NCBI RefSeq assembly: GCF_009707865.1
Contig: NZ_WMBA01000038.1
Coordinates: 1 to 64,000, forward strand
Reading direction: 5' to 3'
Source: Amycolatopsis pithecellobii
Lineage (GTDB): Bacteria; Actinomycetota; Actinomycetes; Mycobacteriales; Pseudonocardiaceae
DNA length: 64,000 nt
Part shown: piece by piece, positions 34,351 to 43,043 of the stretch
Layout of the letters: every line of letters starts with the position of its first letter
Position numbering within the stretch: the first letter of the stretch is position 1
The notes under the pieces: generated by a model
What the model saw: the letters and a program-made list of their open reading frames with translations, nothing else
Database searches by the model: none
Told to the model about the DNA's origin: nothing
Translations under genes and position numbers: made by a program

Positions 34351-35954
34351 CCGCGACCGAAAGTCCACCGACATCCCAGTACCGGCCGACGCCGGCCAAG
34401 CGTGTCCTCGCGTTCTTCCGCAACACCTGGCGCGGCCTGACCGCGATGCGCACTGCGCTGATCCTGCTGTTCCTGCTCGCGCTGGCCGCACTGCCCGGCG
34501 CCCTGCTGCCGCAGCGTGCGCTGAACCCGCCGAAGACCGACCAGTACATCGCCGACCACGGCTGGTGGGGCACGCTGCTGGACCGGCTGCAGTTCTTCAC
34601 CGTCTACTCCAGCGTCTGGTTCTCGGCGATCTACCTGCTGCTGATGGTCTCGCTGGTGGGCTGCCTGCTGCCGCGCAGCTTCGACTACATCCGGTCGATG
34701 CGCGCCAAGCCGGTGCTCACACCGCGGAACCTGTCTCGGATGCCGCACTTCCGCGAGGCGACTACCGAGCGCGGCGCCGATGACGTGCTGACCGCGGCCC
34801 GTGCGCGCCTGCGAGGCTGGCGGACCGTCGAGCGAGACGAGGGCGACGGGGTCCGCAGCCTCAGCGCCGAACGCGGCTACCTGCGGGAGACCGGCAACCT
34901 GGTGTTCCACTTCGCGATGCTCGGGCTGATCATCGCGTTCGCGCTGGGCAAGATGTTCACCTACGACGGCCAGGTGATCGTGCAGGCCACCGGCGGCCAG
35001 GACGCGGTGTTCTGCAATTCCGGCATCTACGCCTACGACTCGTTCAACCCCGGGCTGCGCGTCGACGGCACCGATCTCGAGCCGTTCTGCGTGAAGATCA
35101 ACGATTTCACCGCCCAATACACGGAATCCGGCGAACCGACGCACTATTCGTCGAATATCCAGTACCAGTCCGGCGCGGACCTGACGAGCGGCACGTGGAA
35201 GCCGTACTTGCTGGAGGTCAACGCGCCGCTGCGTACCGCGGGCGACCGCGTCTACCTGCTCGGCCACGGGTATACGCCGATCTTCACCGTCACCTACCCA
35301 GGCGGTGACAAGCGGACCCAGGCCACCCAGTGGCGGCCGGAGAACCAGGTCACCTACCTGTCCGACGGTGCGACGAAGTTCGACCCGCCCGGCGTCACCG
35401 ACGCGGCGGAACGGCGCACGAAACAGCTCGCGATCACCGGGTTGTTCGCGCCGACGTCGTTCCTGCACGGTGGGGTGCTGACTTCGACCGCCCCCGGGTT
35501 GAACAACCCGATGGTGGCGATCGACGTGATGCGCGGCGATCTCGGTCTCGACTCCGGCAAGGGCCAGTCGATCTTCGAGATCGACCAGTCCATGGTGGAC
35601 GACGGACGGCTCAAGCGGGTCGCGAGGCAGAACCTCGAAGTGGGCCAGTCCCTGACGCTCGACGACGGGACGAAGGTCAGCTTCGACGGGGTCCAGCAAT
35701 GGGTTTCGCTGCAGGTCTCGCACGATCCGACCCAGGGCTACGTGCTGGTGTTCGCGATCGCGATGCTGGCAGGGCTCGGTGCGTCGCTGCTGGTCAAGCG
35801 GCGGCGTGTGTGGCTTCGGGTACGCCCTGCGGACGGCGACGGAAACGGTACCGTGGTGCAGGTGGGCGGGCTGGCCCGCACTGATCAGGCGGGCTACGGC
35901 GAGGAGTTCACCCGGATCGCGGATGAGCTGCTCTCGGGTGGAAAGAGGAAGTAG
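34347..35954 (+). CDS. resB: Cytochrome c biogenesis protein ResB
   Basis: A 535-residue System II protein that, with CcsA, carries haem across the membrane and ligates it to apocytochrome c. It has three N-terminal helices (about 38-58, 90-112 and 185-205), a large extracytoplasmic domain (about 215-455) and a final helix near 470-490. The LSAERGYLRETGNLVFH segment before the third helix is typical. The GTG start overlaps ccdA; ccsA follows two bases after its stop. Confidence 0.93.
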   Translation: MTATESPPTSQYRPTPAKRVLAFFRNTWRGLTAMRTALILLFLLALAALPGALLPQRALNPPKTDQYIADHGWWGTLLDRLQFFTVYSSVWFSAIYLLLMVSLVGCLLPRSFDYIRSMRAKPVLTPRNLSRMPHFREATTERGADDVLTAARARLRGWRTVERDEGDGVRSLSAERGYLRETGNLVFHFAMLGLIIAFALGKMFTYDGQVIVQATGGQDAVFCNSGIYAYDSFNPGLRVDGTDLEPFCVKINDFTAQYTESGEPTHYSSNIQYQSGADLTSGTWKPYLLEVNAPLRTAGDRVYLLGHGYTPIFTVTYPGGDKRTQATQWRPENQVTYLSDGATKFDPPGVTDAAERRTKQLAITGLFAPTSFLHGGVLTSTAPGLNNPMVAIDVMRGDLGLDSGKGQSIFEIDQSMVDDGRLKRVARQNLEVGQSLTLDDGTKVSFDGVQQWVSLQVSHDPTQGYVLVFAIAMLAGLGASLLVKRRRVWLRVRPADGDGNGTVVQVGGLARTDQAGYGEEFTRIADELLSGGKRK

Positions 35955-35956
35955 AA

Positions 35957-36919
35957 GTGCCGGTCAACGAGACGTTGTCCCAGTACAGCGACTGGTCGTA
36001 CACCACCGCGACCGCGATCTACGTGCTGGCGCTGGTCTTCTTCCTCATCGAGCAGTCCTTCGGCAGCCGGGGCCGCAGTGCGGCGGAACGCGCGAAGGCA
36101 CGTCAGCTGGTCGGCGCCGGCGCCCCGACGCCCGACACCGCCGACGCCCCGCCCGCGCCGCGTGGCCGCGCCGAGCGGATCGGCCGGATGGGCGCCTCGC
36201 TGCTGGTGCTCGGTGCACTGCTGCACCTGGCCGCGCTGGTGTTGCGTGGGCTGGCGACGCACCGCGTGCCGTGGGGCAACATGTACGAATACATCATGGC
36301 GGTGACCTTCATCGCCGTGGTGACCTGGCTGTACGTGATCCGCAAGTTCCCGGTGCGTCACTTGTCCGGCTTCATGCTGCTGCCGGTCGTGATCCTGATG
36401 TTCCTCGGCGGCACGGCGCTGTACACGGTCGCGGCCCCGGTGGTGCCGGCGCTGCAGTCGTACTGGCTGGTGATCCACGTGTCGGCCGCGGCGACGTCAT
36501 CGGGCATCTTCCTGGTGCCGGGCGTGGCGAGCGTCCTGTACCTGATCCGCAGTGCCTACGACCGCAACCCGGCCCGCTTCGCCCGGTTCGGCGCGCGGTT
36601 GCCGGAGGCGGACGTGCTGGACCGCGTCGCCTACCGCACGACGGTCTTCGCGTTCCCGTTGTTCACCTTCGGCGTGCTGTGCGGCGCGATCTGGGCGGAG
36701 TCGGCCTGGGGCCGGTTCTGGGGCTGGGACCCCAAGGAGACCACGGCGTTCATCGCGTGGGTGGTCTACGCCGCGTACCTGCACTCGCGCGCGACCGCCG
36801 GCTGGCGTGGCACCCGCGCAGCGGTGATCAACACGCTCGGGTTCGCGGTCACCGTGTTCAACCTGTTCTTCGTCAACCTGGTCACGACGGGCTTGCATTC
36901 GTACGCCGGGGTCGGCTGA
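35957..36919 (+). CDS. ccsA: Cytochrome c haem lyase subunit CcsA/ResC
   Basis: A 320-residue polytopic protein with about eight helices and the haem-handling tryptophan-rich motif WGRFWGWDPKETTAFI, flanked by histidines (HVSAAATSSG and TGLHSY). It completes System II with ResB. A basic Arg-rich loop lies between the first helix and RIGRMGASLLVLG. The start is GTG 35957. The stop overlaps the ATG of the next gene (TGATG). It matches Rv0529. Confidence 0.95.
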   Translation: MPVNETLSQYSDWSYTTATAIYVLALVFFLIEQSFGSRGRSAAERAKARQLVGAGAPTPDTADAPPAPRGRAERIGRMGASLLVLGALLHLAALVLRGLATHRVPWGNMYEYIMAVTFIAVVTWLYVIRKFPVRHLSGFMLLPVVILMFLGGTALYTVAAPVVPALQSYWLVIHVSAAATSSGIFLVPGVASVLYLIRSAYDRNPARFARFGARLPEADVLDRVAYRTTVFAFPLFTFGVLCGAIWAESAWGRFWGWDPKETTAFIAWVVYAAYLHSRATAGWRGTRAAVINTLGFAVTVFNLFFVNLVTTGLHSYAGVG

Positions 36920-38007
36920 TGACGGATCCTCGCGAGTTCTCCGAGGAGCGCACTGACTCGACGTCCCACCCCGGGCCGCCGCGGCAGCGGCCGCCCGTGC
37001 AGCACGGCGGGTATGCGCAGGACCCGAACCTGCCGCCGTTGCAGCCTGCGCAGTCGCAGTACCCACCGCTGCCGCAACCCTCGCGGTCGCGGCCGGAGAT
37101 GCCGGGCGCGCCGGTGCGCCCCCCGAAGCGGACTCCCCGGTCGGGCTGGCGCAAGGCCGTTTACGTGGGCAGCGGCAAGCTGATCAACCCCGGGGAGAGC
37201 CCGGCGGAGCGGCGGCAGCGCGAGCTGACCGCGCGGGTGAACCAGCCGCTGCGGGGCTGTTTCAAGATCGCGATGATGAGCCTCAAGGGCGGGGTCGGCA
37301 AGACCACGATCACGACCACGCTGGGCGCGACGTTCGCGTCGCTGCGCGGGGACCGGGTGATCGCGGTGGACGCCAACCCGGACCGGGGGACGCTGTCGCA
37401 GAAGATCCCGATCGAGACCACCGCGACCGTGCGGCACCTGCTGCGGGACGCGGACAAGATCACGCGCTACAGCGATGTCCGCGCGTACACGTCGCAGGGT
37501 CCGTCGCGGCTGGAAATCCTTGCCAGCGAACAGGATCCGGCCGTGTCGGAGGCGTTCTCGGAGCTGGACTACCTGCGTGCGGTGAGCCTGCTGGAGCACT
37601 ACTACAACATCGTGCTCACCGACTGCGGTACCGGGCTGATGCACTCGGCGATGAAGGGTGTCCTGGACTCGGCCGATGCGCTGGTCGTGGTGTCGTCGGG
37701 TTCGGTGGACGGGGCCACGAGCGCGTCGGCGACGATCGACTGGCTCGACGCACACGGCTACGGTGACCTGGTCAAACGCTCGATCGTGACGATCAACTCG
37801 GTGCGCCCGAAGGCCGGATCGGTGGACCTGGACAAGCTGGCCGCGCACTTCAGTGCCCGCGCGCGAGCGGTGTGCCAGATCCCGTTCGATCCGCATCTGG
37901 AAGAAGGCGCCGAGATCGAACTGGACCGCCTCCAGCCCGGCACCCGGCTCGCCTTACTGGAACTCGCGGCCGCGATGGCCGACGCGTTTCCGTTGAAGGG
38001 GCTTTAG
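36919..38007 (+). CDS. MinD/ParA-like ATPase with proline-rich N-terminus
   Basis: A 362-residue protein. Residues 1-75 are a Pro/Gln-rich disordered tail; residues 112-355 form a ParA/MinD-type ATPase with the deviant Walker A motif SLKGGVGKTT (121-130), VIAVDANPDRGTLSQ and the Walker B-like IVLTDCGTGL. The build resembles EspI/MinD-like proteins of type VII secretion systems, though no ESX gene is present here. It is coupled to ccsA, and Rv0530 occupies the same place. A role in positioning or gating a membrane complex is possible but not shown. It ends 13 bp before repeat array 2. Confidence 0.85.
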   Translation: MTDPREFSEERTDSTSHPGPPRQRPPVQHGGYAQDPNLPPLQPAQSQYPPLPQPSRSRPEMPGAPVRPPKRTPRSGWRKAVYVGSGKLINPGESPAERRQRELTARVNQPLRGCFKIAMMSLKGGVGKTTITTTLGATFASLRGDRVIAVDANPDRGTLSQKIPIETTATVRHLLRDADKITRYSDVRAYTSQGPSRLEILASEQDPAVSEAFSELDYLRAVSLLEHYYNIVLTDCGTGLMHSAMKGVLDSADALVVVSSGSVDGATSASATIDWLDAHGYGDLVKRSIVTINSVRPKAGSVDLDKLAAHFSARARAVCQIPFDPHLEEGAEIELDRLQPGTRLALLELAAAMADAFPLKGL

Positions 38008-38020
38008 ATTCCCGGCTTCC

Positions 38021-38130
38021 GCGCGAGTTGACCTTTCCGGCCGCGCGAGTTGCGCGTTCCGGCTGCGCGAGTTGCACGTTCCCGCCGCACGCAACGCTCA
38101 ACTCGCCCGCACGCAACGCTCAACTCGCGG
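38021..38130. repeat. 22-bp repeat array, inverted about its centre (array 2)
   Basis: Three forward units start at 38021, 38043 and 38065 with core GCGCGAGTTGCGCGTTCC, and two reverse-sense units at 38087 and 38109 share GCACGCAACGCTCAACTCGC. The period is exactly 22 bp, as in array 1 (17009-17248), and the core is the same. It fills the 127-bp gap between two convergent genes, beginning 13 bp after one stop and ending 4 bp before the other. Confidence 0.9.
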
Positions 38131-38134
38131 GGGT

Positions 38135-38311
38135 TTAACTTTCGTCTTCGGGGCGGCGCTGCTGCTCACCGAGCGAACGCAGGAAATCGGGGTCGTCGTC
38201 AGGGGCGACCGGCGCCCGGCGGGAGGAAACCCCGACACGCTCCGGGCCGAACGCGCGCCACAACAGGACGGCGATCGTGAGCGCCCCGATCAATGCGAGC
38301 AGATAGATCAT
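38135..38311 (-). CDS. Small single-span membrane protein
   Basis: A 58-residue protein: MIYLLALIGALTIAVLLWRAFG forms one membrane helix in two readable halves, followed by a charged tail with DDDPDFLRSLGEQQRR. No function is known. ATG 38311 is chosen because GGGAG precedes it and the helix begins at once; an upstream in-frame ATG (38389) would add an unrelated Arg-rich extension. It converges on the MinD-like gene across repeat array 2 and lies downstream of bldC on the same strand. Confidence 0.65.
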   Translation of the reverse strand: MIYLLALIGALTIAVLLWRAFGPERVGVSSRRAPVAPDDDPDFLRSLGEQQRRPEDES

Positions 38312-38443
38312 GCCCGCTCCCTTCCGAAACCGTGGTGCCTGCCTGTCCGAGCGTAGCCCCTCGGGAGGTGTTCGGGGATCGGCAGCCACGGGCCCGCGGC
38401 TGCCGGCGGTCGCTCCGCCGGGGCCGCGGGTTCGGCCGGAGTC

Positions 38444-38653
38444 TCAGCCGCGAGCAGGCTCGCTGGCGTCTGTGGTGAGCTCGGCGAGCAGCGCGTTGAC
38501 CTCGGACTCCCGGAACCGCCGGTGCCCACCGGGGGTGCGGATCGAGCCGATGCGGCCGGCCGTCGCCCAACGCGTCACCGTCTTCGGGTCAACCCGGAAC
38601 AACGCGGCGACTTCGCCGGGAGTGAGCAGCCGCCCACCTACGGTCGCGGTCAT
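38444..38653 (-). CDS. bldC: Developmental regulator BldC
   Basis: A 69-residue MerR-like winged-helix protein with LLTPGEVAALFRVDPKTVTRW followed by AGRIGSIRTPGGHRRFRESEV (read in pieces LTPGEVAALF, DPKTVTRWA and TPGGHRRFRE), nearly the Streptomyces BldC sequence as I recall it. BldC is a small DNA-binding protein that holds back sporulation and binds arrays of direct repeats. ATG 38653 has AAGGAGG 7 nt upstream. A second BldC-like protein is encoded at 16392. Confidence 0.93.
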   Translation of the reverse strand: MTATVGGRLLTPGEVAALFRVDPKTVTRWATAGRIGSIRTPGGHRRFRESEVNALLAELTTDASEPARG

Positions 38654-38938
38654 TTTCCGCCTCCTTAACGCCTGCACTGCTATACCCGAAAACATCTGCC
38701 GTCCCGGGCGAATAACACGGCAATCGTTGCACTTCACCCGCCAGGTACTCGAACGGTTGTCGAAGAGTAAAGAGGTAGTAAGGGACAAATCGCCCAGTCT
38801 GGACAGGGTCGTCCTGTTACCCTGTGTCGCCGCTGGGGCCTGCCCGGGAATCAGGACGCACCGTGCGTAGGCCAGGACCCGACTCCGTCGGGTGGCTTCG
38901 CCTCCGCGCAATCGGCTCCGCCGATTCACAGGATTAGG
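38654..38938. other. Divergent intergenic region bldC/lrp with structured leader
   Basis: The part next to bldC holds its ribosome binding site and a TATAGC element. Towards the Lrp gene, TACCCT (38818-38823) is a candidate -10. The following roughly 108 nt contain hairpins: 38837-38841/38869-38873 enclosing ACGCA-CCG-TGCGT (38856-38868), then ACCCGA-CTCCG-TCGGGT (38877-38893), then AATCGG-CTCCG-CCGATT (38910-38926). The last two share stem length and loop. No coding frame is supported. Confidence 0.5.
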
Positions 38939-39433
38939 GTGACCTTTGTGGACGCACTGGACCGCAAGATCATCGCCGCGTTACGGGAAAACGGGAGGGC
39001 GACCTACGCGGAGCTCGGCAGAACCATCGGCTTGTCCGCGTCTTCGGTGCACGAGCGGGTCGGCAAGCTCGAGGCGGCGGGCGTCATCACCGGCTATCAC
39101 GCGGTCGTCAACCCCAGCACGGTCGGGCTCGGTGTCACGGCGCTCGTCGGCATCCAGCCCACGGATACCGCGGAGAACGACGAGCTCGCGGAGGCACTGG
39201 CCGGTCTTGCCGAGGTCGAGAGCTGTTACGCGGTCGCGGGGGACGAGGCGTTCGTGGTCAAGGTGCGGGTGTCCACAGTGGACGACCTGGAGCTGACGCT
39301 CGGGCGGCTGCGACGCATCACAGGGGTGGCGCGCACACGGACCACGGTGGTGCTGTCCACCCGTTTCGAGGGGCGGCCCAACAACAGCGAGCTGGACGAC
39401 GAAGCCACTGGTGGCACGGGTGCTCGACCATGA
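38939..39433 (+). CDS. Lrp/AsnC family transcriptional regulator
   Basis: A 164-residue regulator with an N-terminal helix-turn-helix (LDRKIIAALRENGRATYAEL, then IGLSASSVHERVGKLE) and a C-terminal RAM ligand-binding domain (about 70-145). The C-terminus has an extra polar tail. Such proteins bind amino acids; the nearby cds1 (cysteine metabolism) is a plausible target but this is inference. The GTG at 38939 is listed; the GTG at 38948 (VDALDRK) is equally possible. The upstream leader contains tandem hairpins. Confidence 0.9.
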   Translation: MTFVDALDRKIIAALRENGRATYAELGRTIGLSASSVHERVGKLEAAGVITGYHAVVNPSTVGLGVTALVGIQPTDTAENDELAEALAGLAEVESCYAVAGDEAFVVKVRVSTVDDLELTLGRLRRITGVARTRTTVVLSTRFEGRPNNSELDDEATGGTGARP

Positions 39434-39463
39434 CGACCAGCGCCGAGCGTAGCCTTGGTGGCC

Positions 39464-39730
39464 GTGAGCGAACGACAGACGTTGGGCCGTGACCTGACTC
39501 TTTACCTGCTGGCGCGCTTCGGTCTGATCGCCGTGGTGGCCGTCGTGCTGCTGCTGGCCGGAGTGCCGCTGCTGGTCGCGCTCGCGGTGGGCATCGTCGT
39601 CGGGCTGCCGGTCGGTTTGCTCGCGTTCCGCGGCCTGAACGCCCGGGTCACCGCAGGGCTGGCCGCGCGCAACAAGCGCCGCGCGCGTGAGCGGGCGAAG
39701 CTGCGCGCCGAGCTGCGAGAGGCGGAATGA
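39464..39730 (+). CDS. DUF4229 membrane protein
   Basis: An 88-residue protein with two membrane helices (about 13-32 and 36-54) and a highly basic C-terminal helix ([21 protein letters not shown] in part), the layout of DUF4229. Function unknown. GTG 39464 is preferred because TAGCCT (39450-39455) ends 8 nt upstream; GTG 39458 would leave only 2 nt. It overlaps cds1 by 4 bases. Confidence 0.78.
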   Translation: MSERQTLGRDLTLYLLARFGLIAVVAVVLLLAGVPLLVALAVGIVVGLPVGLLAFRGLNARVTAGLAARNKRRARERAKLRAELREAE

Positions 39731-40794
39731 ACCGCGCCTGGGTCCGGGAAGCGGTACGCCTCATCGAGGCCGACGCGAACCGCAGCGCCGACACCCACCT
39801 GCATGTGTTCCCGCTGCCCGCCGAGTGGGGTATCGACCTTTATCTGAAGGACGAGTCGGTCCACCCGACCGGCTCGTTGAAGCACCGCCTCGCGCGGTCG
39901 CTGCTGCTGTATGCCCTGGTCAACGGGCAGGTCGGGCCGGACACGACGCTGATCGAGGCCTCCAGCGGTTCGACGGCCGTGTCGGAGGCGTACTTCGCGC
40001 GGATGCTGGGGCTGGACTTCGTCGCGGTGATGCCACGCAAGACGAGTCCGGAGAAGATCCAGCTGATCGAGTTCTACGGCGGGCGGTGCCATTTCGTCGA
40101 CATCCCGTCCGCGATGTACACCGAGGCCGAGCGCCTGGCCGCGGAATGCGGCGGCTACTACCTCGACCAGTTCACCTACGCCGAGCGCGCGACGGACTGG
40201 CGCGGCAACAACAACATCGCCGAGTCGGTGTTCGCGCAGATGCAGTTGGAGCGGCACCCGGTACCGTCGTGGATCGTGGTCGGCGCCGGTACCGGTGGGA
40301 CGAGCGCGACCTTCGGCCGGTACGTGCGCTATCGCAGGCACACCACCAAAATCTGTGTCGTGGACCCGGAGAACTCGTCGTTCTACGGGGCGTGGCAGAC
40401 GGGCGTGATGGACTACACCACGGGGATGCCGTCGCGGATCGAAGGGATCGGGCGCCCGCGGGTCGAGCCGTCGTTCGTGCCGCAGGTGATCGACGAGATG
40501 ATCCAGGTCCCGGACGCCGCTTCGATGGCCGCGATCCAGTTGCTGCGTGAGCGCACGGGTCACTGGGCGGGCGGCTCGACGGGGACGAACCTATACGGCG
40601 CCTTCCAGTTGATCGCCCGGATGCTGGCGGCGGGCCAGACGGGCTCGGTGGTCACGCTCCTGTGCGACGGCGGCGAGCGGTACGCGCACACGTACTACAA
40701 CGACGAGTGGCTGGCCGACCAGGGTCTCGACGTCGACGCCGAAATGGCGGTGCTGGAAGACTTCTTCCGCACCGGCCGGTGGCCGGTCAGCTGA
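39727..40794 (+). CDS. cds1: PLP-dependent cysteine metabolism enzyme (Cds1-like)
   Basis: A 355-residue fold-type II PLP enzyme related to cysteine synthases. The PLP lysine is Lys52 in [12 protein letters not shown], the substrate loop is [15 protein letters not shown], and the phosphate loop is [13 protein letters not shown]. It resembles M. tuberculosis Cds1 (Rv3684), an L-cysteine desulfhydrase giving pyruvate, ammonia and sulfide, rather than CysK or CysM, which have GNTG-type loops. It is coupled to the DUF4229 gene, and its end overlaps menA convergently. Confidence 0.87.
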   Translation: MNRAWVREAVRLIEADANRSADTHLHVFPLPAEWGIDLYLKDESVHPTGSLKHRLARSLLLYALVNGQVGPDTTLIEASSGSTAVSEAYFARMLGLDFVAVMPRKTSPEKIQLIEFYGGRCHFVDIPSAMYTEAERLAAECGGYYLDQFTYAERATDWRGNNNIAESVFAQMQLERHPVPSWIVVGAGTGGTSATFGRYVRYRRHTTKICVVDPENSSFYGAWQTGVMDYTTGMPSRIEGIGRPRVEPSFVPQVIDEMIQVPDAASMAAIQLLRERTGHWAGGSTGTNLYGAFQLIARMLAAGQTGSVVTLLCDGGERYAHTYYNDEWLADQGLDVDAEMAVLEDFFRTGRWPVS

Positions 40795-41668
40795 ACGCCA
40801 GCGACAGTCCACTGAGGACGGACCAGGCGAGCATCACCAGGCCGGTGTCCCGCAGTACCGGGATCAGGCCGGGACCGGTGCCGCCGGTGCGGATCGCTTT
40901 CAACGGGGCGCGCAGCAGGACCGCGCTGAGTACGGCGATCAGCGCCAGCGGGTGCCAGATCCCGACGAGAATCGTGATGGCGTAAGGGATGCTGACCAGC
41001 GCCAGGTAGAGCCGCCGGGTGCCGGCGTCGCCGAGGCGCACCGCGAGGGTGTTCTTCCCGACCTCGCGGTCGGTGGGGATGTCACGCAGGTTGTTCGCGG
41101 TCAGCACGGCCGTGGAGAAGCAGCCGACGGCGACGGCGACACCGAGGGCGACCCAGCTGAGCCTGCCGGCCTGGACGTACACCGTGCCGAGCACCGCCGC
41201 CAGGCCGAAGAACACGAAGACCGCGATCTCGCCGAGGCCCGCGTACCCGTAGGGCTTCTTGCCGCCCGTGTAGAACCAGGCGCCGATGATGCACAGCGCG
41301 CCCATCACCAGCAGCCACCAGCGACCGGTGGCGATGACCAGCGCCAGGCCCAGTACACCGGCCAGGCCGAGACAGCTGAGCGCGGCGGTCAGCACCAGCC
41401 GTGGCGCGGCGACACCCGAACCGACCAGGCGCAGCGGGCCTACCCGGTTCTCGTCCGTGCCGCGGATGCCGTCCGAGTAGTCGTTGGCGAAGTTCACGCC
41501 GATGATCAGCGACAGTGCCACGAGCAGCGCGAGCAGCGACTGCCACCACGAGAAGGCGCCCTGTTCGATCGTTACCCCGACCCCGGCCACGACCGGGGCC
41601 ACCGCGTTGGGCAGCGTCCGGGGGCGGGCCCCCTCAATCCACTGTGCGACTGTCGCCATGTCACCCAT
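40787..41668 (-). CDS. menA: 1,4-dihydroxy-2-naphthoate polyprenyltransferase
   Basis: MenA attaches the polyprenyl tail to 1,4-dihydroxy-2-naphthoate, giving demethylmenaquinone, in the membrane. The 293-residue UbiA-family protein has [16 protein letters not shown], the first Asp-rich motif [11 protein letters not shown] (62-72), a second at [18 protein letters not shown], and eight or nine helices. ATG 41668 is listed; ATG 41659 (MATVAQW) is a possible alternative. It lies downstream of a tiny secreted-peptide gene and menE on the same strand. Confidence 0.95.
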   Translation of the reverse strand: MGDMATVAQWIEGARPRTLPNAVAPVVAGVGVTIEQGAFSWWQSLLALLVALSLIIGVNFANDYSDGIRGTDENRVGPLRLVGSGVAAPRLVLTAALSCLGLAGVLGLALVIATGRWWLLVMGALCIIGAWFYTGGKKPYGYAGLGEIAVFVFFGLAAVLGTVYVQAGRLSWVALGVAVAVGCFSTAVLTANNLRDIPTDREVGKNTLAVRLGDAGTRRLYLALVSIPYAITILVGIWHPLALIAVLSAVLLRAPLKAIRTGGTGPGLIPVLRDTGLVMLAWSVLSGLSLAFS

Positions 41669-41683
41669 TGTGGCGAACGGTGC

Positions 41684-41821
41684 TTACTCCCCGAGGACCG
41701 GGACGGACCAGGTGAGCGTGCCGCTGCCGGGTTCCCCCGCCGCCGCGGCGGCCGAAGCAGCCGGGGTCACAGCGATGGCCACGGCCACGAAGGCCAGGAG
41801 GGCAAAGACGAAGCGTTTCAT
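41684..41821 (-). CDS. 45-residue secreted peptide, unknown
   Basis: A small frame lying between menE and menA on the same strand. MKRFVFALLAFVAVAIAV then TPAASA is a textbook Sec signal peptide with an AxA site near residue 24. The remaining about 21 residues (AAAAGEPGSG, TLTWSVPVLGE) would be released. The start is ATG 41821. TTGACA (41858 to 41853) lies about 18 bp before an imperfect TTCACT, which is 7 nt from the ATG, so it may have its own promoter. It has no cysteine and no recognised family. Confidence 0.6.
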   Translation of the reverse strand: MKRFVFALLAFVAVAIAVTPAASAAAAAGEPGSGTLTWSVPVLGE

Positions 41822-41854
41822 ACGATCGAGTGAAACGGGACTGTCTGTGACCTG

Positions 41855-42979
41855 TCAACCAATCCCAGGGAAAAGTCGGGAGACAGCCCCGCGGTCGACC
41901 TTTCCCGGGCCCCGCAGCGGCAGGGCGTCGACGAATTCGAACCGCTTCGGCACCGCCGCGGCACCCACCGTGGCCCGCACCGCCGCCCGCAAATCCGCGA
42001 TCTCGACCGGGCCGTCCGTGATCACCGCCGCGGCGACCGCCTCGCCCCATTCGGCGTCCGGCAGGCCCACGACACACGAGTCGCGAACCCCGGTACACGC
42101 GCCCAGCGCCCGTTCCACCGCCGCCGCCGACACCTTGACCCCACCGGTGTTGATCACGTCGTCGAGCCGGCCGAGGACCTCGACGCGACCATCCGCCAGC
42201 CGTCCCCGGTCTCCTGTCCGGAACCAGCCGTCGACCAGCGCCTCCGCGGTGAGATCCGGCCGCAGCCGGTACCCGTGGGTCAGCACGGGACCGGCGATCA
42301 GCACCCGCTCGTCAGGACCGATCCGCACCTCGACGCCGTCGAGCGGCACGCCGTCGTACACGCACCCGCTGGCCGTTTCGCTCATCCCGTAGGCCGGCAC
42401 AATGGGCACGCCTGTCTCCGCGGCTCTGTCCCGCAACGCCGGCGGCGTCGCGGCGGCGCCGATGATGATCGCGTCGAAGGCGCGTGCCGCCGCCAGACCC
42501 CGGCCACCGGCGTCGAGAATGCGGGTCAGCTGGGTCGGCACCAGCGCGGTGTAGCGCGGGCCGTCCTCCCGCAGGACGGGCGCCGCGGCGTCGGCGAACA
42601 GCTCGCCGTCGAACCGCCCCGGCGGCAGCACGGCGCACGCCGTCCCGGCCAGCAGCGAACGCACCATGACCTGCAGTCCACCGATGTAGTTCGCCGGCGT
42701 CGCGAGCAGCCAGTGCCCCGGCCCGCCGAGCCGCTCGTGCGTCGCCGTCGCCGAGGCACGCAGCGCGTCCGCCGAGAGCAGGACCCCTTTCGGCTCACCG
42801 GTCGAGCCGGACGTCGCGATGATCACCGCGGTCCCCGGCTCCACCGGTTCCGCCGGTGCGATGGCCGTCAGCAGTGCGTCGGACCCCGGCGCCAGCGGCA
42901 ACAGCGCCTCACCCCCGTCGAGCGCCGCGGCGAGCGCGTCCCGAAGCTGCGCGACCTCGTCGGTCCAGACCACGTGCAC
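41855..42979 (-). CDS. menE: o-Succinylbenzoate-CoA ligase
   Basis: MenE activates o-succinylbenzoate with CoA and ATP. The 374-residue ANL enzyme is shorter than most family members, as usual in actinobacteria. It shows IIATSGSTGEPKGVLLS (P-loop), TPANYIGGLQ, PAYGMSETASG (A5), WFRTGDRGRLADGR (A7), RLDDVINTGGVKV and a C-terminal lysine in LRGPGKVDR. The start is GTG 42979. It matches Rv0542c, which also lies between menA and menB. Confidence 0.93.
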   Translation of the reverse strand: MHVVWTDEVAQLRDALAAALDGGEALLPLAPGSDALLTAIAPAEPVEPGTAVIIATSGSTGEPKGVLLSADALRASATATHERLGGPGHWLLATPANYIGGLQVMVRSLLAGTACAVLPPGRFDGELFADAAAPVLREDGPRYTALVPTQLTRILDAGGRGLAAARAFDAIIIGAAATPPALRDRAAETGVPIVPAYGMSETASGCVYDGVPLDGVEVRIGPDERVLIAGPVLTHGYRLRPDLTAEALVDGWFRTGDRGRLADGRVEVLGRLDDVINTGGVKVSAAAVERALGACTGVRDSCVVGLPDAEWGEAVAAAVITDGPVEIADLRAAVRATVGAAAVPKRFEFVDALPLRGPGKVDRGAVSRLFPGIG

Positions 42980-43043
42980 GCGGAAACCTCTCGGCAGTCG
43001 TAAGTATCGAGTCTCTGATGGTTCGGTGTGCCATTCTTACCCC

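Noticed and set aside
35779-36918. N-terminal extension of the MinD-like ATPase through ccsA
   Set aside because: It overlaps CcsA in another frame and is Arg-rich without motif; ATG 36919 is coupled to the ccsA stop.
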